Shown here: positions 35,861-45,489 of the stretch, piece by piece
How the letters are laid out: each line of letters starts with the position of its first letter
How positions within the stretch are numbered: position 1 is the stretch's first letter
Origin: Acanthaster planci
Taxonomy: Eukaryota; Echinodermata; Asteroidea; Valvatida; Acanthasteridae
Reading direction: 5' to 3'
DNA length: 62,000 nucleotides
Assembly (NCBI RefSeq): GCF_001949145.1
Contig: NW_019091509.1
Coordinates: 32,616 to 94,615 of the forward strand
The notes under the pieces: generated by a model
What the model saw: the letters and a program-made list of their open reading frames with translations, nothing else
The model's database searches: none
Told to the model about the DNA's origin: nothing
Program-made: the position numbers and the translations under genes

Positions 35861-36212
35861 ACAAAACACGTCAGGATTTGTTTTGCACTCAACGGGCAGC
35901 AAGGATGTCACTACCACTACCACGCATACAAATAATGTCCACAAATGTAGCACATGCTTCTATCCATGCCATGGGCTGCTGTTTGCAAACTTGGGAAGTA
36001 GACAACTGTCTGTTCCCCTTACTCTTGGCATAAGGGCGTTCAAGTTCATGAGCCCTCTGATCACTCTGGGCAACACAAATTGTAAACCAAGTCAGACTGC
36101 TATGTCTACCGAACATGCCAGACATTCAACACTGGCTACTATGGTTTTCTCTGGGAATTCCTTTCATCCCTCCAACATCAATTAAGATCTTTGTTTTACA
36201 GTAGAGGTAGGA

Positions 36213-37146
36213 GTGTGCTGCCAGGGAAGTTGCCTTATACCCTCAGCTTCTGCTCACTGTCACATTGTTAGAGAAAACATACAAATGGAAATAGACCTCC
36301 ACAGAATTGCTGATCCATTCTCAACCCCTCCTTTCCCAACACTGCAGTGCTCACCTATCGGTTTTGTACCTAAACAGGAACCTAATACATTCAGGCTCAT
36401 CCACCATCTATCCTATCCAGAATGGTAATCAATAAATGATTTTATTGATAAGCACAATTCCAGAGTACATTATGCCTCAGTTTATGAGGCAGTGCACTAT
36501 GACAGTAGGACATGGGGCATAGTTGGCAAAATCTGACATTAATCTAACATCTTGATTACTTCTAGTGACCCCTTCAGATAACGACCTTTTGGGTTTCACA
36601 TTTGAGGGCCGCTATTATTATAGCTCCATGTTATGACAAATGCTTGCCCATAGGATGTTCCATTTCATATTCCCTTATTGAGAAATTCCTCATGTTTCTG
36701 GAGTTTCAAAGTGAAGGAGATTGCAGACGCTTCGATGATCACTCACTATCTTGAGGATTTCTTATTCGTCGGACCTAGTTCAGATAAGCCAAGCACTCGT
36801 GCAGGTATTTGAATCGGTATGCACAGTGCTTGGCGTGCCCATTGTACAAGAAAAAACAGAAGGTCCACTTCAGAAATTAACGTATTTGGGTTCAGAAATC
36901 GATGCTGTCACAAGGAACCGACAGGTCCGGGTCAAAGTCAACGCACTCAAGGATCAATTACTCTCATCTTTGGCCATGCACTGCACCAGGGTGGACATTT
37001 ATGGGCTGTTGTATTGCATTTACACAGCAGTTACTAAGTCCAATCCCAAAATTTGGCTTACTCATAAGGCACGACAGGACATACTCATGTGGGTCGAATT
37101 CCTCAAACATCTCAACGGGGTTTCCTCATTTTTGGGTGAAGAGTAG
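36213..37146 (+). pseudogene. DIRS-type element: reverse transcriptase
   Basis: Recognisable blocks in order: RIADPFSTPPFPTLQCSPIG, FVPKQEPNTFRLIHHLSYPE (36360-36425), then after frameshifts LGFTFEGRYYY (about 36590), the active-site block HYLEDFLFVG (36744-36773), and, in a third frame, VFESVCTVLGVPIVQEKTEG followed by LTYLGSEIDA (to 36909). The 'RLIHHLSYPE' and 'H-YLDDFLFVG' blocks are characteristic of DIRS/Ngaro-type reverse transcriptases. The catalytic Tyr-X-Asp-Asp is Tyr-Leu-Glu-Asp here (GAG codon at 36753-36755). Several frameshifts break the gene. Confidence 0.85.
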
Positions 37147-37560
37147 CAAACAAATTCATCCTTGCAACTGTACGCCAATACAGTGGCAGGCATTGGATAT
37201 GGAGCATGCTTCGGTTCACAGTGGGTTCAGGTAGATGGCCACCAGACCTGCATTGAATACAACCGTCCATTGCCTTATTAGAATTTTATCCCATTCTGGT
37301 CACCATACAGTGTTGGAGACAGGTGCTATCCAATCAACAAGTGCTGTTTCACTGTGATGATTTAGCTGTTGTGCACATCATTAACAGGCAAACATCTCAT
37401 TGTCCAAGACTTATGCACTTTGCAGCTCTTTATGTTGGAATGTTTACACTTCAAAGTTCAGTTTAAAGCAGTACATGTTTACGGCACAAAGAATGAAATT
37501 GTTGATGCTCTGTCCCATTTCCAGATCAAACTGTTCTGAGAAGCACTTAAGAGGGCAGCG
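37147..37560 (+). pseudogene. DIRS-type element: RNase H region
   Basis: It follows the reverse transcriptase after a stop at 37144. Readable pieces are LQLYANTVAGIGYGACFGSQ (about 37160), LFHCDDLAVVHIINRQTSH across a frameshift (37346-37400), VQFKAVHVYGTKNEIVDALS (about 37459) and HFQIK. These match the Asp-containing start, the 'F-CDN-AVVHIIN-QTS' middle and the 'H--G--N-IADALSR' end of DIRS RNase H. The first catalytic Asp position reads Asn (YAN). Confidence 0.75.
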
Positions 37561-37635
37561 AGTGCGATGACACCATTACCCACTCTTCCTCAAATATGGC
37601 AGGCAAAAAGATGAAGTTCGCTCTCAGCGGCTTAC

Positions 37636-38020
37636 TTGCCCCTTACTCACAGCGCACACATGTACATGTACATGCATGCATCAGGTTGGAATGGATTTTG
37701 TAGGTTTAAACAGAACCCACATGTACACTTGCTGGCGTCTGTCACAGAAATTAGAGAGTTCATTGCCTGGTTATCCTTACAAGGCTTAGCACATACCACG
37801 GTTACAACTTACATTTCTGGGGTTAGCTATTATCACAAAATTCGTGGATGGCCTGACCCTACCAAGGATTTGATTGTATCCAAACTCATGGAAGGCTGTC
37901 GCAGGGGCCACACCACAGTTGATAAACATTTGCCAATGTCTCTGCCACTTCTTGCCAAAATTACTGAGTCAAGTCCACATACACTGTATATGTTCCTCAC
38001 AGTATGAAGCTAAACTATAG
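37636..38020 (+). pseudogene. DIRS-type tyrosine recombinase, N-terminal part
   Basis: After a non-family lead-in the frame reads IREFIAWLSLQGLAHTTVTT then YISGVSYYHKIRGWPDP, KLMEGCRRG and LPMSLPLLAKI, and finally, after a frameshift, SSQYEAKL at about 37995. These match the core-binding half of the tyrosine recombinase (YR) that DIRS-like elements use in place of an integrase. Similarity stops at about 38020, before the catalytic Arg, His-X-X-Arg and Tyr residues, so the element is truncated at its 3' end and cannot recombine. Confidence 0.85.
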
Positions 38021-39059
38021 GGAAATCTGCAAAGTCCAACAAGACCTCTTACACGTACATGTACACGTATTAACAAGGTTTGACTGGATGACCACTGGAC
38101 TACGGTTATATTGAACACACACTGCTATTTTGTATCCCCTTCCAGTGGGCATGTATAGATTAGGAAACAGTTGACAGATTGTGACAGAGATGTTGCACAC
38201 ACAAACAATCTGCTACTCTTAATACTGATAATGGAAACATTTTACTGCTGGACACAATTTGTTCATTCCTACTGAGGAGCCTTTTGAAACCTGGGAGTAA
38301 AATACTGGTGCCATGTAAAATTATTTAACAGCTACATGTACACACCTGTCCTCAGGTAAGGCAAAATCAAAATAGAGCAGGCAGTTTTTGCATACTGTTC
38401 ATTAAGCCTGACCATTTAATCAACCCTTACACACGCTAGCGCATTACAATATTTTGCTAACGAGGGAATTTTTACGTCCCAGTTCTTTGTTCTTCATTTT
38501 ATTCCTGATAATACAGAGTCTCGGTTATAACACTTCAGCACAAGGTTGTAGGCAAATACTTTTCCATGAGTGTGAGTACATTTGTACTTTGGTAAGATTA
38601 AAGGAAGGAAAAATTGTTGTACCGCAAAAGTATTAGAGTACTACATCAACATGATGTACAAGCAGACAAGAGAGTGACGGTGACTGCACCACACAAGCAA
38701 GTAGAATGACCAATGGGGGCATGTTTTGGCTACTGACCACATTGTTAAAGGAATAGATGCAGATATTCATAGCTGCTGTGGTGTGTGCATTCTTTGGTTT
38801 CACGTACATGTACTTGGGTAAATTCACTGCCAATTCAAAAAGTAAGTTTCAAGAATCCCTGTTGTGGCTATCTGACATGGAGTTTTGCAATTGGGGTTCC
38901 CCCCATACATCAGTGTTGATTTCCTTCCCTAAAAAACTTCAACTAAAAGCCACCCACAACCCAAAATTGTGTCCAGTAACGACCTGAAGAAAGAGTGGTA
39001 TCTAGAAACTTATTTGTTGACTTTGTGTATGTACATAATAATTATTACAGCTTGGTGAA

Positions 39060-39180
39060 GTTTTGAAGTGTTCTGGCATGGTCCTAGAAATTGTCGCTGT
39101 AGACAAACAGAGCATACTGTTTGGAACATCGAGTGTTCACCATTGGTTCTTCTCAGAATCACACTCATAAAAGAGATATT
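39060..39180 (+). ncRNA. Decayed hammerhead-like motif, copy A
   Basis: CTGTAGA (39097-39103) is followed by a perfect 7-bp stem CAAACAG/CTGTTTG (39104-39110 with 39117-39123, loop AGCATA) and then GAAC (39124-39127). A hammerhead core is CUGANGA, stem II, GAA. Here the 3' half is kept but the 5' half is altered. The loop and downstream GTT..CACCA.TGGTTCTT are shared with the motif at 41630, so both belong to one repeat family. Family knowledge: such ribozymes are carried by Penelope-like retroelements and retrozymes. Confidence 0.4.
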
Positions 39181-39708
39181 TTCTTGTACATGGTGCAAGC
39201 GCTAGCATATCCTAATTTAGTACTTCCACCATGCCTTATTCAAGTCTTATGAATCCTGGGGAAGTTGTGACAACCCTAAACTTTACTTTGGCAAAAACAG
39301 CTCTTACAAAACGAATTTTGAAAATACTGTAACGTCTCTCTTGGGGTAGGGAGTTGTTACCATAAAGAATGAGAGTCATTGGACTGACTTATACACACAC
39401 TACTGTTTAATTCCGAAGAATTATTTACATCTTCTCCATATTTACAATGAGCAACTGCTACTAGTGTGGCTGGATATTACTCAAGTACTGCTCGTCCAAA
39501 TCTGACTATTTATTTGGGAGTGAGAGAAAGGTTGTTCATATCGGAGCTATACACTCATGAATGGTCAGGGAGTTGTTTCTTCAAAGCTGCCCGCTCAGGA
39601 ATGATCGATGCTGACCGCTGGAGCTGGTCGCTTTATATAGACTTTTGGGGCTGCGTCTTAGCCAATGGGAGCACTGGATTGGGGTGGTTATGAATAATTC
39701 ATACATGT

Positions 39709-40160
39709 AGTCTATGGAAGAAAAATCTATGGGGATTTTGTACACACTTGGTCTTCGCTGACTTAGTTTCTGGAGAGCGATAAGGTCCGAAAAGTTTGGG
39801 GGCGGGAGGGTGAAAGGCTGTTCGTGGGTGAGCTACGGGGGACTTGGTCAACGAGGGAAAGGAAAGGGTGAGCCTTTCTCGGTACATTGGGTTGTGTACA
39901 ACACTTAGTCTCTGAATAGCTAGGAAATCTACACGTAATTCTTATGGGGTAAAACTGAGGGTGAGCGGAGGTAATTGACCTCGCTGTGCCAAGACCGGAC
40001 ACAGGCTTCCGTGTGTGGTTTGGCGAGACACATACAGTTTGAGTTGGGGGTCTGTGTGGGTCAAATGTACGGGTTATATGTACGACTGAAAGTAGGATCG
40101 ACTCCGAGGAAGATTAGACTTAGGAAGATTAGATCCCCATAGACTTTTCTTCCATAGACT
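39709..40160. repeat. Foldback element, 28-bp inverted ends
   Basis: AGTCTATGGAAGAAAAATCT then ATGGGGAT at 39709-39736 is matched, inverted, at 40133-40160 (minus strand AGTCTATGGAAGAAAAGTCT then ATGGGGAT; one mismatch). The 450-bp length and non-coding interior suggest a non-autonomous DNA element. The interior is visibly richer in G than its surroundings and contains two minus-strand open frames that I do not take as genes. Confidence 0.75.
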
Positions 40161-40184
40161 TTGCATCGACATTAGGATACAGCA

Positions 40185-40570
40185 TGAACTTTGACGTTGG
40201 CATGTCAACTCTGTGCCAACATTAGTTATCATTTTATATACTTGATGTTAAGTTACCAATGTTACACCAACGTTAGCGTCCAGTTTTTAAGTTGACATTG
40301 GCATGCCAACTCTGTGCCGACATTGGCTATTGGTTTATGTTGTTGAGTTGGCGACATTGTGCCAATGTTAGGGTCCAGTATGCACTTTGACGTCAGCATG
40401 CAAACTGTGTGCTAATGTTGGTGATTGGTTTGTATGTATGTATTTCACGTCGAGTTGCTGACATTACGTTGTATTAAAGTTACAAATGTATGTTAATGTT
40501 GGAATATGCCAGCATTGTGCTGACCTTGGTGATGAGTTTGACATTCATTTGACATCAAGAACATTTATTT
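40185..40570. repeat. Tandem array, ~95-115 bp unit
   Basis: Units start with TTTGACGTTGGCATG (40191), GTTGACATTGGCATG (40291) and TTTGACGTCAGCATG (40386); the last recognisable unit is near 40500 (ATGCCAGCATTGTGCTGACC). Each has a ...CAACTCTGTGCC.ACATT segment and GG(T/C).ATTGGTTT. A 20-base direct repeat (CATTTGACATCAAGAACATT) ends the array at about 40550. Confidence 0.75.
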
Positions 40571-41570
40571 GACATCAAGAACATTCTGCCAGAGTGTTAT
40601 ACAGTATACATGACTTCAGGGTTTCACTGGTATTGGTTAATTATTGAATATTTCATGAGGTTATTTGTTAACATGTGTCAGAAAAATGAAGGCACACTTT
40701 GAAGGAATGATTCGGAAAACCTTTTACTACATGTAAGTCAGATAATTCGATATGCCAACACTTAAAGCAGGGACAACGTCCAGAGATAAAACGTGTATGT
40801 TTATAAAATTTGAATACATGATCATGGCACGCATGACCTCTACTCATACAAATACTGTACAACCACGAGGATACATATGGTGTGCATCAATCATGCCACC
40901 ACTTAAGTGACCTATGGGGTGACCCTGTATTCCGGTTTGCCTGTGCTGAGGGGGGCAATTTGAACTTTACAGCACAGAACCCTTACAATTCAGGCAAGAT
41001 TTGAGAAACCATTGGTGAACTGCAACCAAGCCATGTTGTTTTGGAGAAAACTCCATCATTTCTGCTTTTTCTAGTGGAGAAGACATTGTAGGAACTGTGT
41101 CGTGTCACTGGGTATTGGTTTTAGTGTTTATTATCTGGAAACATGACAGATACTGGAGCTGCTACAACCGTCGCTGTCTAGAGTAAGCTGCGAGTGTTGC
41201 AACATGTACAAGTGTGATTCGACACAGCGTTCCAATTTCTGTACTTGCAAGCTGTATTTTGTCTACAAATGGTACGTTTAAGATGTGATATGTGTCTTCC
41301 GTGTCTGTTATTATAGTATAATAAAGCTTGGGCTAAAGTGGTTAGCAGAGGTAACAAATTTGCAAAATTACAGCTTTCAAGTAATTCTTACATAGAACAC
41401 CTATCAAACGTGTTACAACTTCACTAGCCAACACTGTCCTACATTATTTGGCATAAGATGGTTAAATGTGTATGTTTCTGAGTGCATTTTCACAAACTAT
41501 GTGTAAGTAAACTGGATAGGTTTACGGTAACACCATGGATATATCTCTTTTTATGCATGTGGGATTCAGA

Positions 41571-41681
41571 AAAGAACCGGTGGTGCTCAACATTTCAGAC
41601 AGTTTGCTCTGTCAATCGTGGACAGTCCCCTGATGACAGACAGAGCATACTGTCTGAAAAGTTAGGTGCCACCAGTTCTTT
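41571..41681 (+). ncRNA. Palindrome with hammerhead-like core, copy B
   Basis: The plus strand has CTGATGA (41630-41636), a perfect 7-bp stem CAGACAG/CTGTCTG (41637-41643 with 41650-41656, loop AGCATA), then AAAA where a hammerhead needs GAAA. If the last G of the stem is used as G12 the core is GAAA with one fewer pair. The whole segment is an inverted repeat: AAAGAACCGGTGG at 41571 faces CCACCAGTTCTTT ending at 41681, and TTTCAGACAGTTTGCTCTGT faces ACAGAGCATACTGTCTGAAA. Related to copy A at 39097. Confidence 0.5.
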
Positions 41682-42959
41682 TAAGAACCCCAGGGCTCAA
41701 ATTTCCCTTTTGGCCTCAATGCCTTTTAGTATGAATTTCCCTTTTCTGCTTTAGCTGTGGATGCCCTTTTGGTGAACATCGTGTGTTGCCCTACACAGAT
41801 TGACGTTCCACTGCTTGTCGTTTTTACGTGTTTTCCTACTTATATTTGAAATTTTTGAAAAGAAACTTCCGTTATTTTCACAAGTTCCCTTCATGTTTCA
41901 TTGATGCAGTGGTGAAAACACGCGTGCAAATCTCAATGCATCAAAGCAATGCTGCACTCGTTTTCGCTGCACCATGCCTGTGCAAAAGAAGGCATGATGG
42001 AAATGTGCCAACCAGTCTAAACGTCCATTACACTACATGCATGAATACTGTCATGAATACCTGACTGGCATTGTGTGAACTGTTCACCTGCTTGTGAATT
42101 GTCGACTGTAGAAATTTGTACATAGATTAAGGCAGGTTTGTATCACATTTTGAAATGATTTTGGCAATCTTTTGTCCCCATTCATGCCATTCAAACAGAA
42201 CAGAACAGCACAGAACCCCTCCCATCCAAAAAATTCTGACCTACATGTACCGACCCTATTTTTTAGAGGCATGTAATAAAAAGCAGAATTTTTTTGCCTT
42301 AACTGTCACAACCATGGTCAAGACTAAACTTCTTCATAGCTTTTGACCTTAAGCATTTGTGAAAGGGGTTGTGATAACTGGACCCTGGATCTGTCCAAAA
42401 TATGGTCTGTCGGTCTGGGCAGATGTTCAATGTAGTTATTTATTACAAGTCATCAAAAAAGACTATTCATTTTTTAGAGTTTAATTGAATGGGATTAAAT
42501 ATTATTAATCTTTTTTTTATATCTTCTCGTGACATGTATACCTCGTCATCACTGACAATCAGTGTGTTACAAATGAGTCTGCAAATTTGGATACCATTTC
42601 ACAATTACTTGTGCTAAATATTTCCAGTGTGGCACTTTCAGCTTAAAACAGAGATCTTGGCTCAACTAATTACTTGCTACTACAATCATCGACATCTTCC
42701 TTTTTTCAGGTTGGAAATACTACCCCAACCTCTACAAAAAGATGGCACTGCACAAGTATACATCCACATGGTACACCAGTGTGTTTGGAGATTTGAGGCA
42801 TCATTGAGATAGCAAAAATGCATCCGGCTACTTCAGAAATCTTAAAAGAGATATGATTCACTGTCTGTTTGATTGTAATTTGCTAGAAAAAAGTGTGTCA
42901 TGGAAATGTTTCCCCTATGAAAAATACGTGGCAGAAAAATAATCAGATTGCACAATGTC

Positions 42960-43340
42960 ATGACAACACGTCGGACTAACGACGGCTCAGTGGAAAAAAT
43001 GTTGGGCCAACATCTTTTGACCACATTTTAACAATGCCGGAAAATGAGGGTTGGCACGACGTTTGTGTCAAGTACGTCAGTCCAATGTCAAAATAATCTG
43101 TTGGGTCAACGTCCGGCCAACATGTTGGCATTACAATGACCCGATGGAAAAACTTAAGTCGGGCCAACGTTTGTAATAATTTGTCTGCCAAACGTCAAAA
43201 TTATCTATCTATGGTTGACTCCAGCCAATGCGTTGGCATTACGAAGGCCCGATGGAAAAACTTACATCGGGCCAACATTGCCTGACAATGTCACAATGAC
43301 GGCTCGACGGTTGTCACACCAATGTCGGCCAACATTGGTT
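42960..43340. repeat. Tandem array with TTGGGCCAAC words
   Basis: Units of about 108-156 bases carry GTGGAAAAAATGTTGGGCCA (42991), then GATGGAAAAACTTAAGTCGG then GCCAACG (43143) and GATGGAAAAACTTACATCGG then GCCAAC (43251), each preceded by a ...GTTGGCATTACGA(A)GGCCC segment. It resembles the 'TTGGCCCAACGT' satellites found in many marine invertebrates. Confidence 0.75.
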
Positions 43341-43369
43341 GAACGTAAGCATGCTTTTGGGTTACAACT

Positions 43370-44000
43370 GATTTTTAGCAATTTTTGAAAAATTAAACAT
43401 TTGATGACATCATCATCCTGAATCTTCAGATATGTGTTCTATACATAAATGCGACTGTATCTACCAATTTTCAAGTGGTTTACAAACTTCACCACAGACA
43501 TTAATCAAAATAAAGTTTTTAATTTTTTTCAACATACCACCAGAGGGCGCTCGAATAATGCATGATTTTTACTGGTACATGTTTTAAGGAATACTATTGC
43601 TCAGAGAATAATACTGTTGAAAGCAAGTTCATATCTGATACCAATTTTAAGTAATAAGGCACATCCCATTTTGACCAGAGGCAAGGGTCAAATGATTTTA
43701 CGTACAGAGAAAAAAATGAAGGCCCAAGGTTACTTTATCACTTGCTACAAAAAATAAGTTGCCGGAAGTCATAGATTTTTAAAAGTATAACATATCAAAC
43801 TTTAAGTGCATGTAATTTGACATCTGATGACATCATGGCATAATTGTTTTATAGGACCATCTATATGTTAGGGTCTTTCTTTGGTGTAACTTTGATTGAA
43901 ATGCAAGAGTGCTACATATACATTACCAAAATACCATGTAGAGACACTGTGCACAAAGTGAACAGGTTTTTGGAGAGAAGAACTTACAGATCATGCCCAC
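43370..44000. repeat. Dispersed ~1 kb repeat, copy 3
   Basis: Same family and orientation as 1400-2600 and 3840-4680: TACCAATTTTCAAGTGGTTT near 43461, AGAGGGCGCTCGAAT near 43552, ATACTGTTGAAAGCAAGTT, TTTTGACCAGAGGCAAGGGT, TACTTTATCACTTGC and GTAATTTGACATCTGATGAC. It lies only ~330 bases from PEMT exon 1, within intron 1. Confidence 0.75.
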
Positions 44001-44334
44001 AGCCAGATGCCTGAATTTTGTCACCTTGTGAATGATCAACGATGGGCGAAATTCAACTTATTTGGATATTGAAATATTTTGTTTCTTCCATCACTTGAAT
44101 AAGAAATGTGTTATTTCTTTGGTCAAGAGTAAAAATGGGGAACATAAAACTAAAAAGGGATACCCATTTCTGCGCTGCAGACACAGGGCAGCAAACCAGT
44201 GTGCCACATGTACATGTATGGTACTACATGTAATATCTGATAATTACAATATGCTTAATGGCCCTGCAAATTGTGCTGGGAACCAATCAAATCCTGAGAC
44301 TTGGAAGAGTCCTGCAAATGCAGTGATTACTTAC

Positions 44335-44448
44335 AATATTCCAGAAAAGTGGATTGAACATAATGTTAGTAGCAGCCAGGGCTAAATTACGATCAGACCA
44401 GTCAACCTGGGGGCCTCCACATACTAAGAGAAATGCTGGCAGTTCCAT
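44335..44448 (-). CDS. PEMT: PEMT coding exon 1 (N-terminus)
   Basis: It encodes 38 residues: MELPAFLLVCGGPQVDW and then SDRNLALAATNIMFNPLFWN and I. The FNPL(F/Y)WN motif at the end is a PEMT signature after the first membrane-associated segment. The donor is AATATT|GTAAGT, phase 0. The ATG follows directly on a pyrimidine-rich tract ending CCAAACAG, so this is probably the first coding exon, preceded by an untranslated exon upstream. The alternative, an upstream coding exon, would add residues to an already normal-length protein. Confidence 0.88.
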
Positions 44449-45485
44449 CTGTTTGGAAAACAAAACAAAGAATCTGCATGAAAGTAAACTGGAATAATAA
44501 TCTTCCACATATCATCTTCATACTGTTTACTAGGATCGCACACTAAGAAAGACATGTACATCAACACAAAGAGCTTGAGTTATTCTCTCTAACGCAAACA
44601 AATGTAGTTGGAAAAAAAATGGCCTTTTTTTATTTTGACAAAGTGGGTCATATTAATTCCCCAGAGGGTTTTTCTTCAGCTAAGAGATTGACACTTTTAA
44701 CTACACAACTCTTTATCAGCCGCAAAAAATCATGGATGAGGTACAATGATTTAGAGCTATGCACGATTGCTATATCTGGGTCACACTTTTTCCCATGAGA
44801 TGCTCACTTTCCAATGGTGAATTCTTCTGCTTCTGCTTCAATGTACATACAAATGGGTTAGAGTGACGGCAGCAAAATTAAATTTTCAAATGAGCCAGTT
44901 AAACTAGATTTTTAACTACTTCGCGCCAGTGGCAGTTATCAATGTTGATAATGCTGGGGCGGCATAATTATAATTTCTTTCTGTTTTCAAAATTCTTTAA
45001 AAAATCCTATCTTCATTTACTGGACACTTACATCCACGCAAAGGACTGTCTGGTTCCTACTCTAATCTAACAGACAACATCTATTGACACTGGAGTATTT
45101 CAGCCAAGCCTGCCGGCTTGTAAAATGAGCCCAGATTTTGCGGTGTTACGTAATTTTCTTTTGCTCACGAAACTGGCTCAGTGTGCTGCCGACTTCTTTT
45201 CAATAGGGGCCAGATTAGCGTGCAGCGGTGCTGTGTAGCTCATCGCTGCGGAGGTGGAGCACTTCTGTCCCCGCTAAAGCGCCAAAACTGTGGTATACTG
45301 CTTCAAAACAAGGCTGGATTATCTAGACTATTGACAGTAAACAAATTTTGGTAATGCTCAGCAGCCTGGTCTTTTGTTTGGAGTACAGTCTTTTGTTACA
45401 AGACCATCCCTTTGTCCGATTTCGGAGACCTCAGTCACATGTATAAAGAATACATGTACCTGTGCGGTACAAGAAATCCCGGCGG
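44449..45485. other. PEMT upstream flank; possible promoter region
   Basis: I see no gene here. The part at about 45120-45310 is richer in G, C and CpG (GTGCAGCGGTGCTG, GCTGCGGAGGTGG, CCCCGCTAAAGCGCC) than its surroundings, and would be a reasonable place for a 5' untranslated exon or promoter of PEMT on the minus strand. This is inference only; no TATA box or initiator was assigned. Confidence 0.25.
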
Positions 45486-45489
45486 AAAG

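Larger units (their letters stand above)
35300..38020 (+). mobile_element. DIRS-superfamily retrotransposon relic
   Basis: Gag-like, reverse transcriptase, RNase H and tyrosine recombinase remnants follow each other on the plus strand over 2.7 kb, in the order typical of DIRS elements. The 3' part of the recombinase and any terminal inverted repeats or internal complementary region are missing or unrecognised. The element is in antisense orientation to PEMT, in its first intron. A fragment of the same family lies at 11030-11180. Confidence 0.85.
18071..44334 (-). other. PEMT intron 1 (26.3 kb)
   Basis: Donor GTAAGT at 44334-44329, acceptor TTACAG ending at 18071. It carries hairpin-family repeats (21540-21940, 27890-28385), the second ~400 bp repeat (26478), a pogo-like MITE (29209), a minisatellite (33321), a Tc1 remnant (34498-35225), the DIRS element (35300-38020), hammerhead-like motifs (39097, 41630), a foldback element (39709), two tandem arrays (40190, 42980) and copy 3 of the ~1 kb repeat (43370). 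The stretches 18100-21500, 22000-26200, 30200-33300 and 38050-39050 hold nothing I can identify. Confidence 0.8.
6279..44448 (-). other. PEMT: PEMT gene span (5 coding exons)
   Basis: The gene encodes phosphatidylethanolamine N-methyltransferase, the integral ER-membrane enzyme that makes phosphatidylcholine from phosphatidylethanolamine by three successive AdoMet-dependent methylations. Coding exons, in order, are 44448-44335, 18070-17955, 16839-16694, 13326-13215 and 6771-6633. All borders are AG and GT, and exon lengths of 114, 116, 146, 112 and 139 nt keep one frame. The joined product is 208 residues, against about 200 in vertebrates. Introns are about 26.3, 1.1, 3.9 and 6.4 kb measured exon to exon in transcript order, all filled with transposon debris. 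Exon 1 as modelled starts with ATG directly after a splice-acceptor-like tract, so a 5' untranslated exon probably lies further upstream, beyond 44448. Confidence 0.93.

Noticed and set aside
39328-39705. Possible solo LTR (TGTAACG...TTCATACA, with TTTATATAGAC and CCAATGGGAG inside)
   Set aside because: Promoter-like words are suggestive, but no target duplication, partner LTR or primer-binding site is visible.
44287-44508. 73-codon minus-strand frame starting upstream of PEMT exon 1
   Set aside because: The frame contains PEMT exon 1, but the codons before ATG 44448 lie in a pyrimidine tract ending CAG and those after 44335 lie past a GTAAGT donor.
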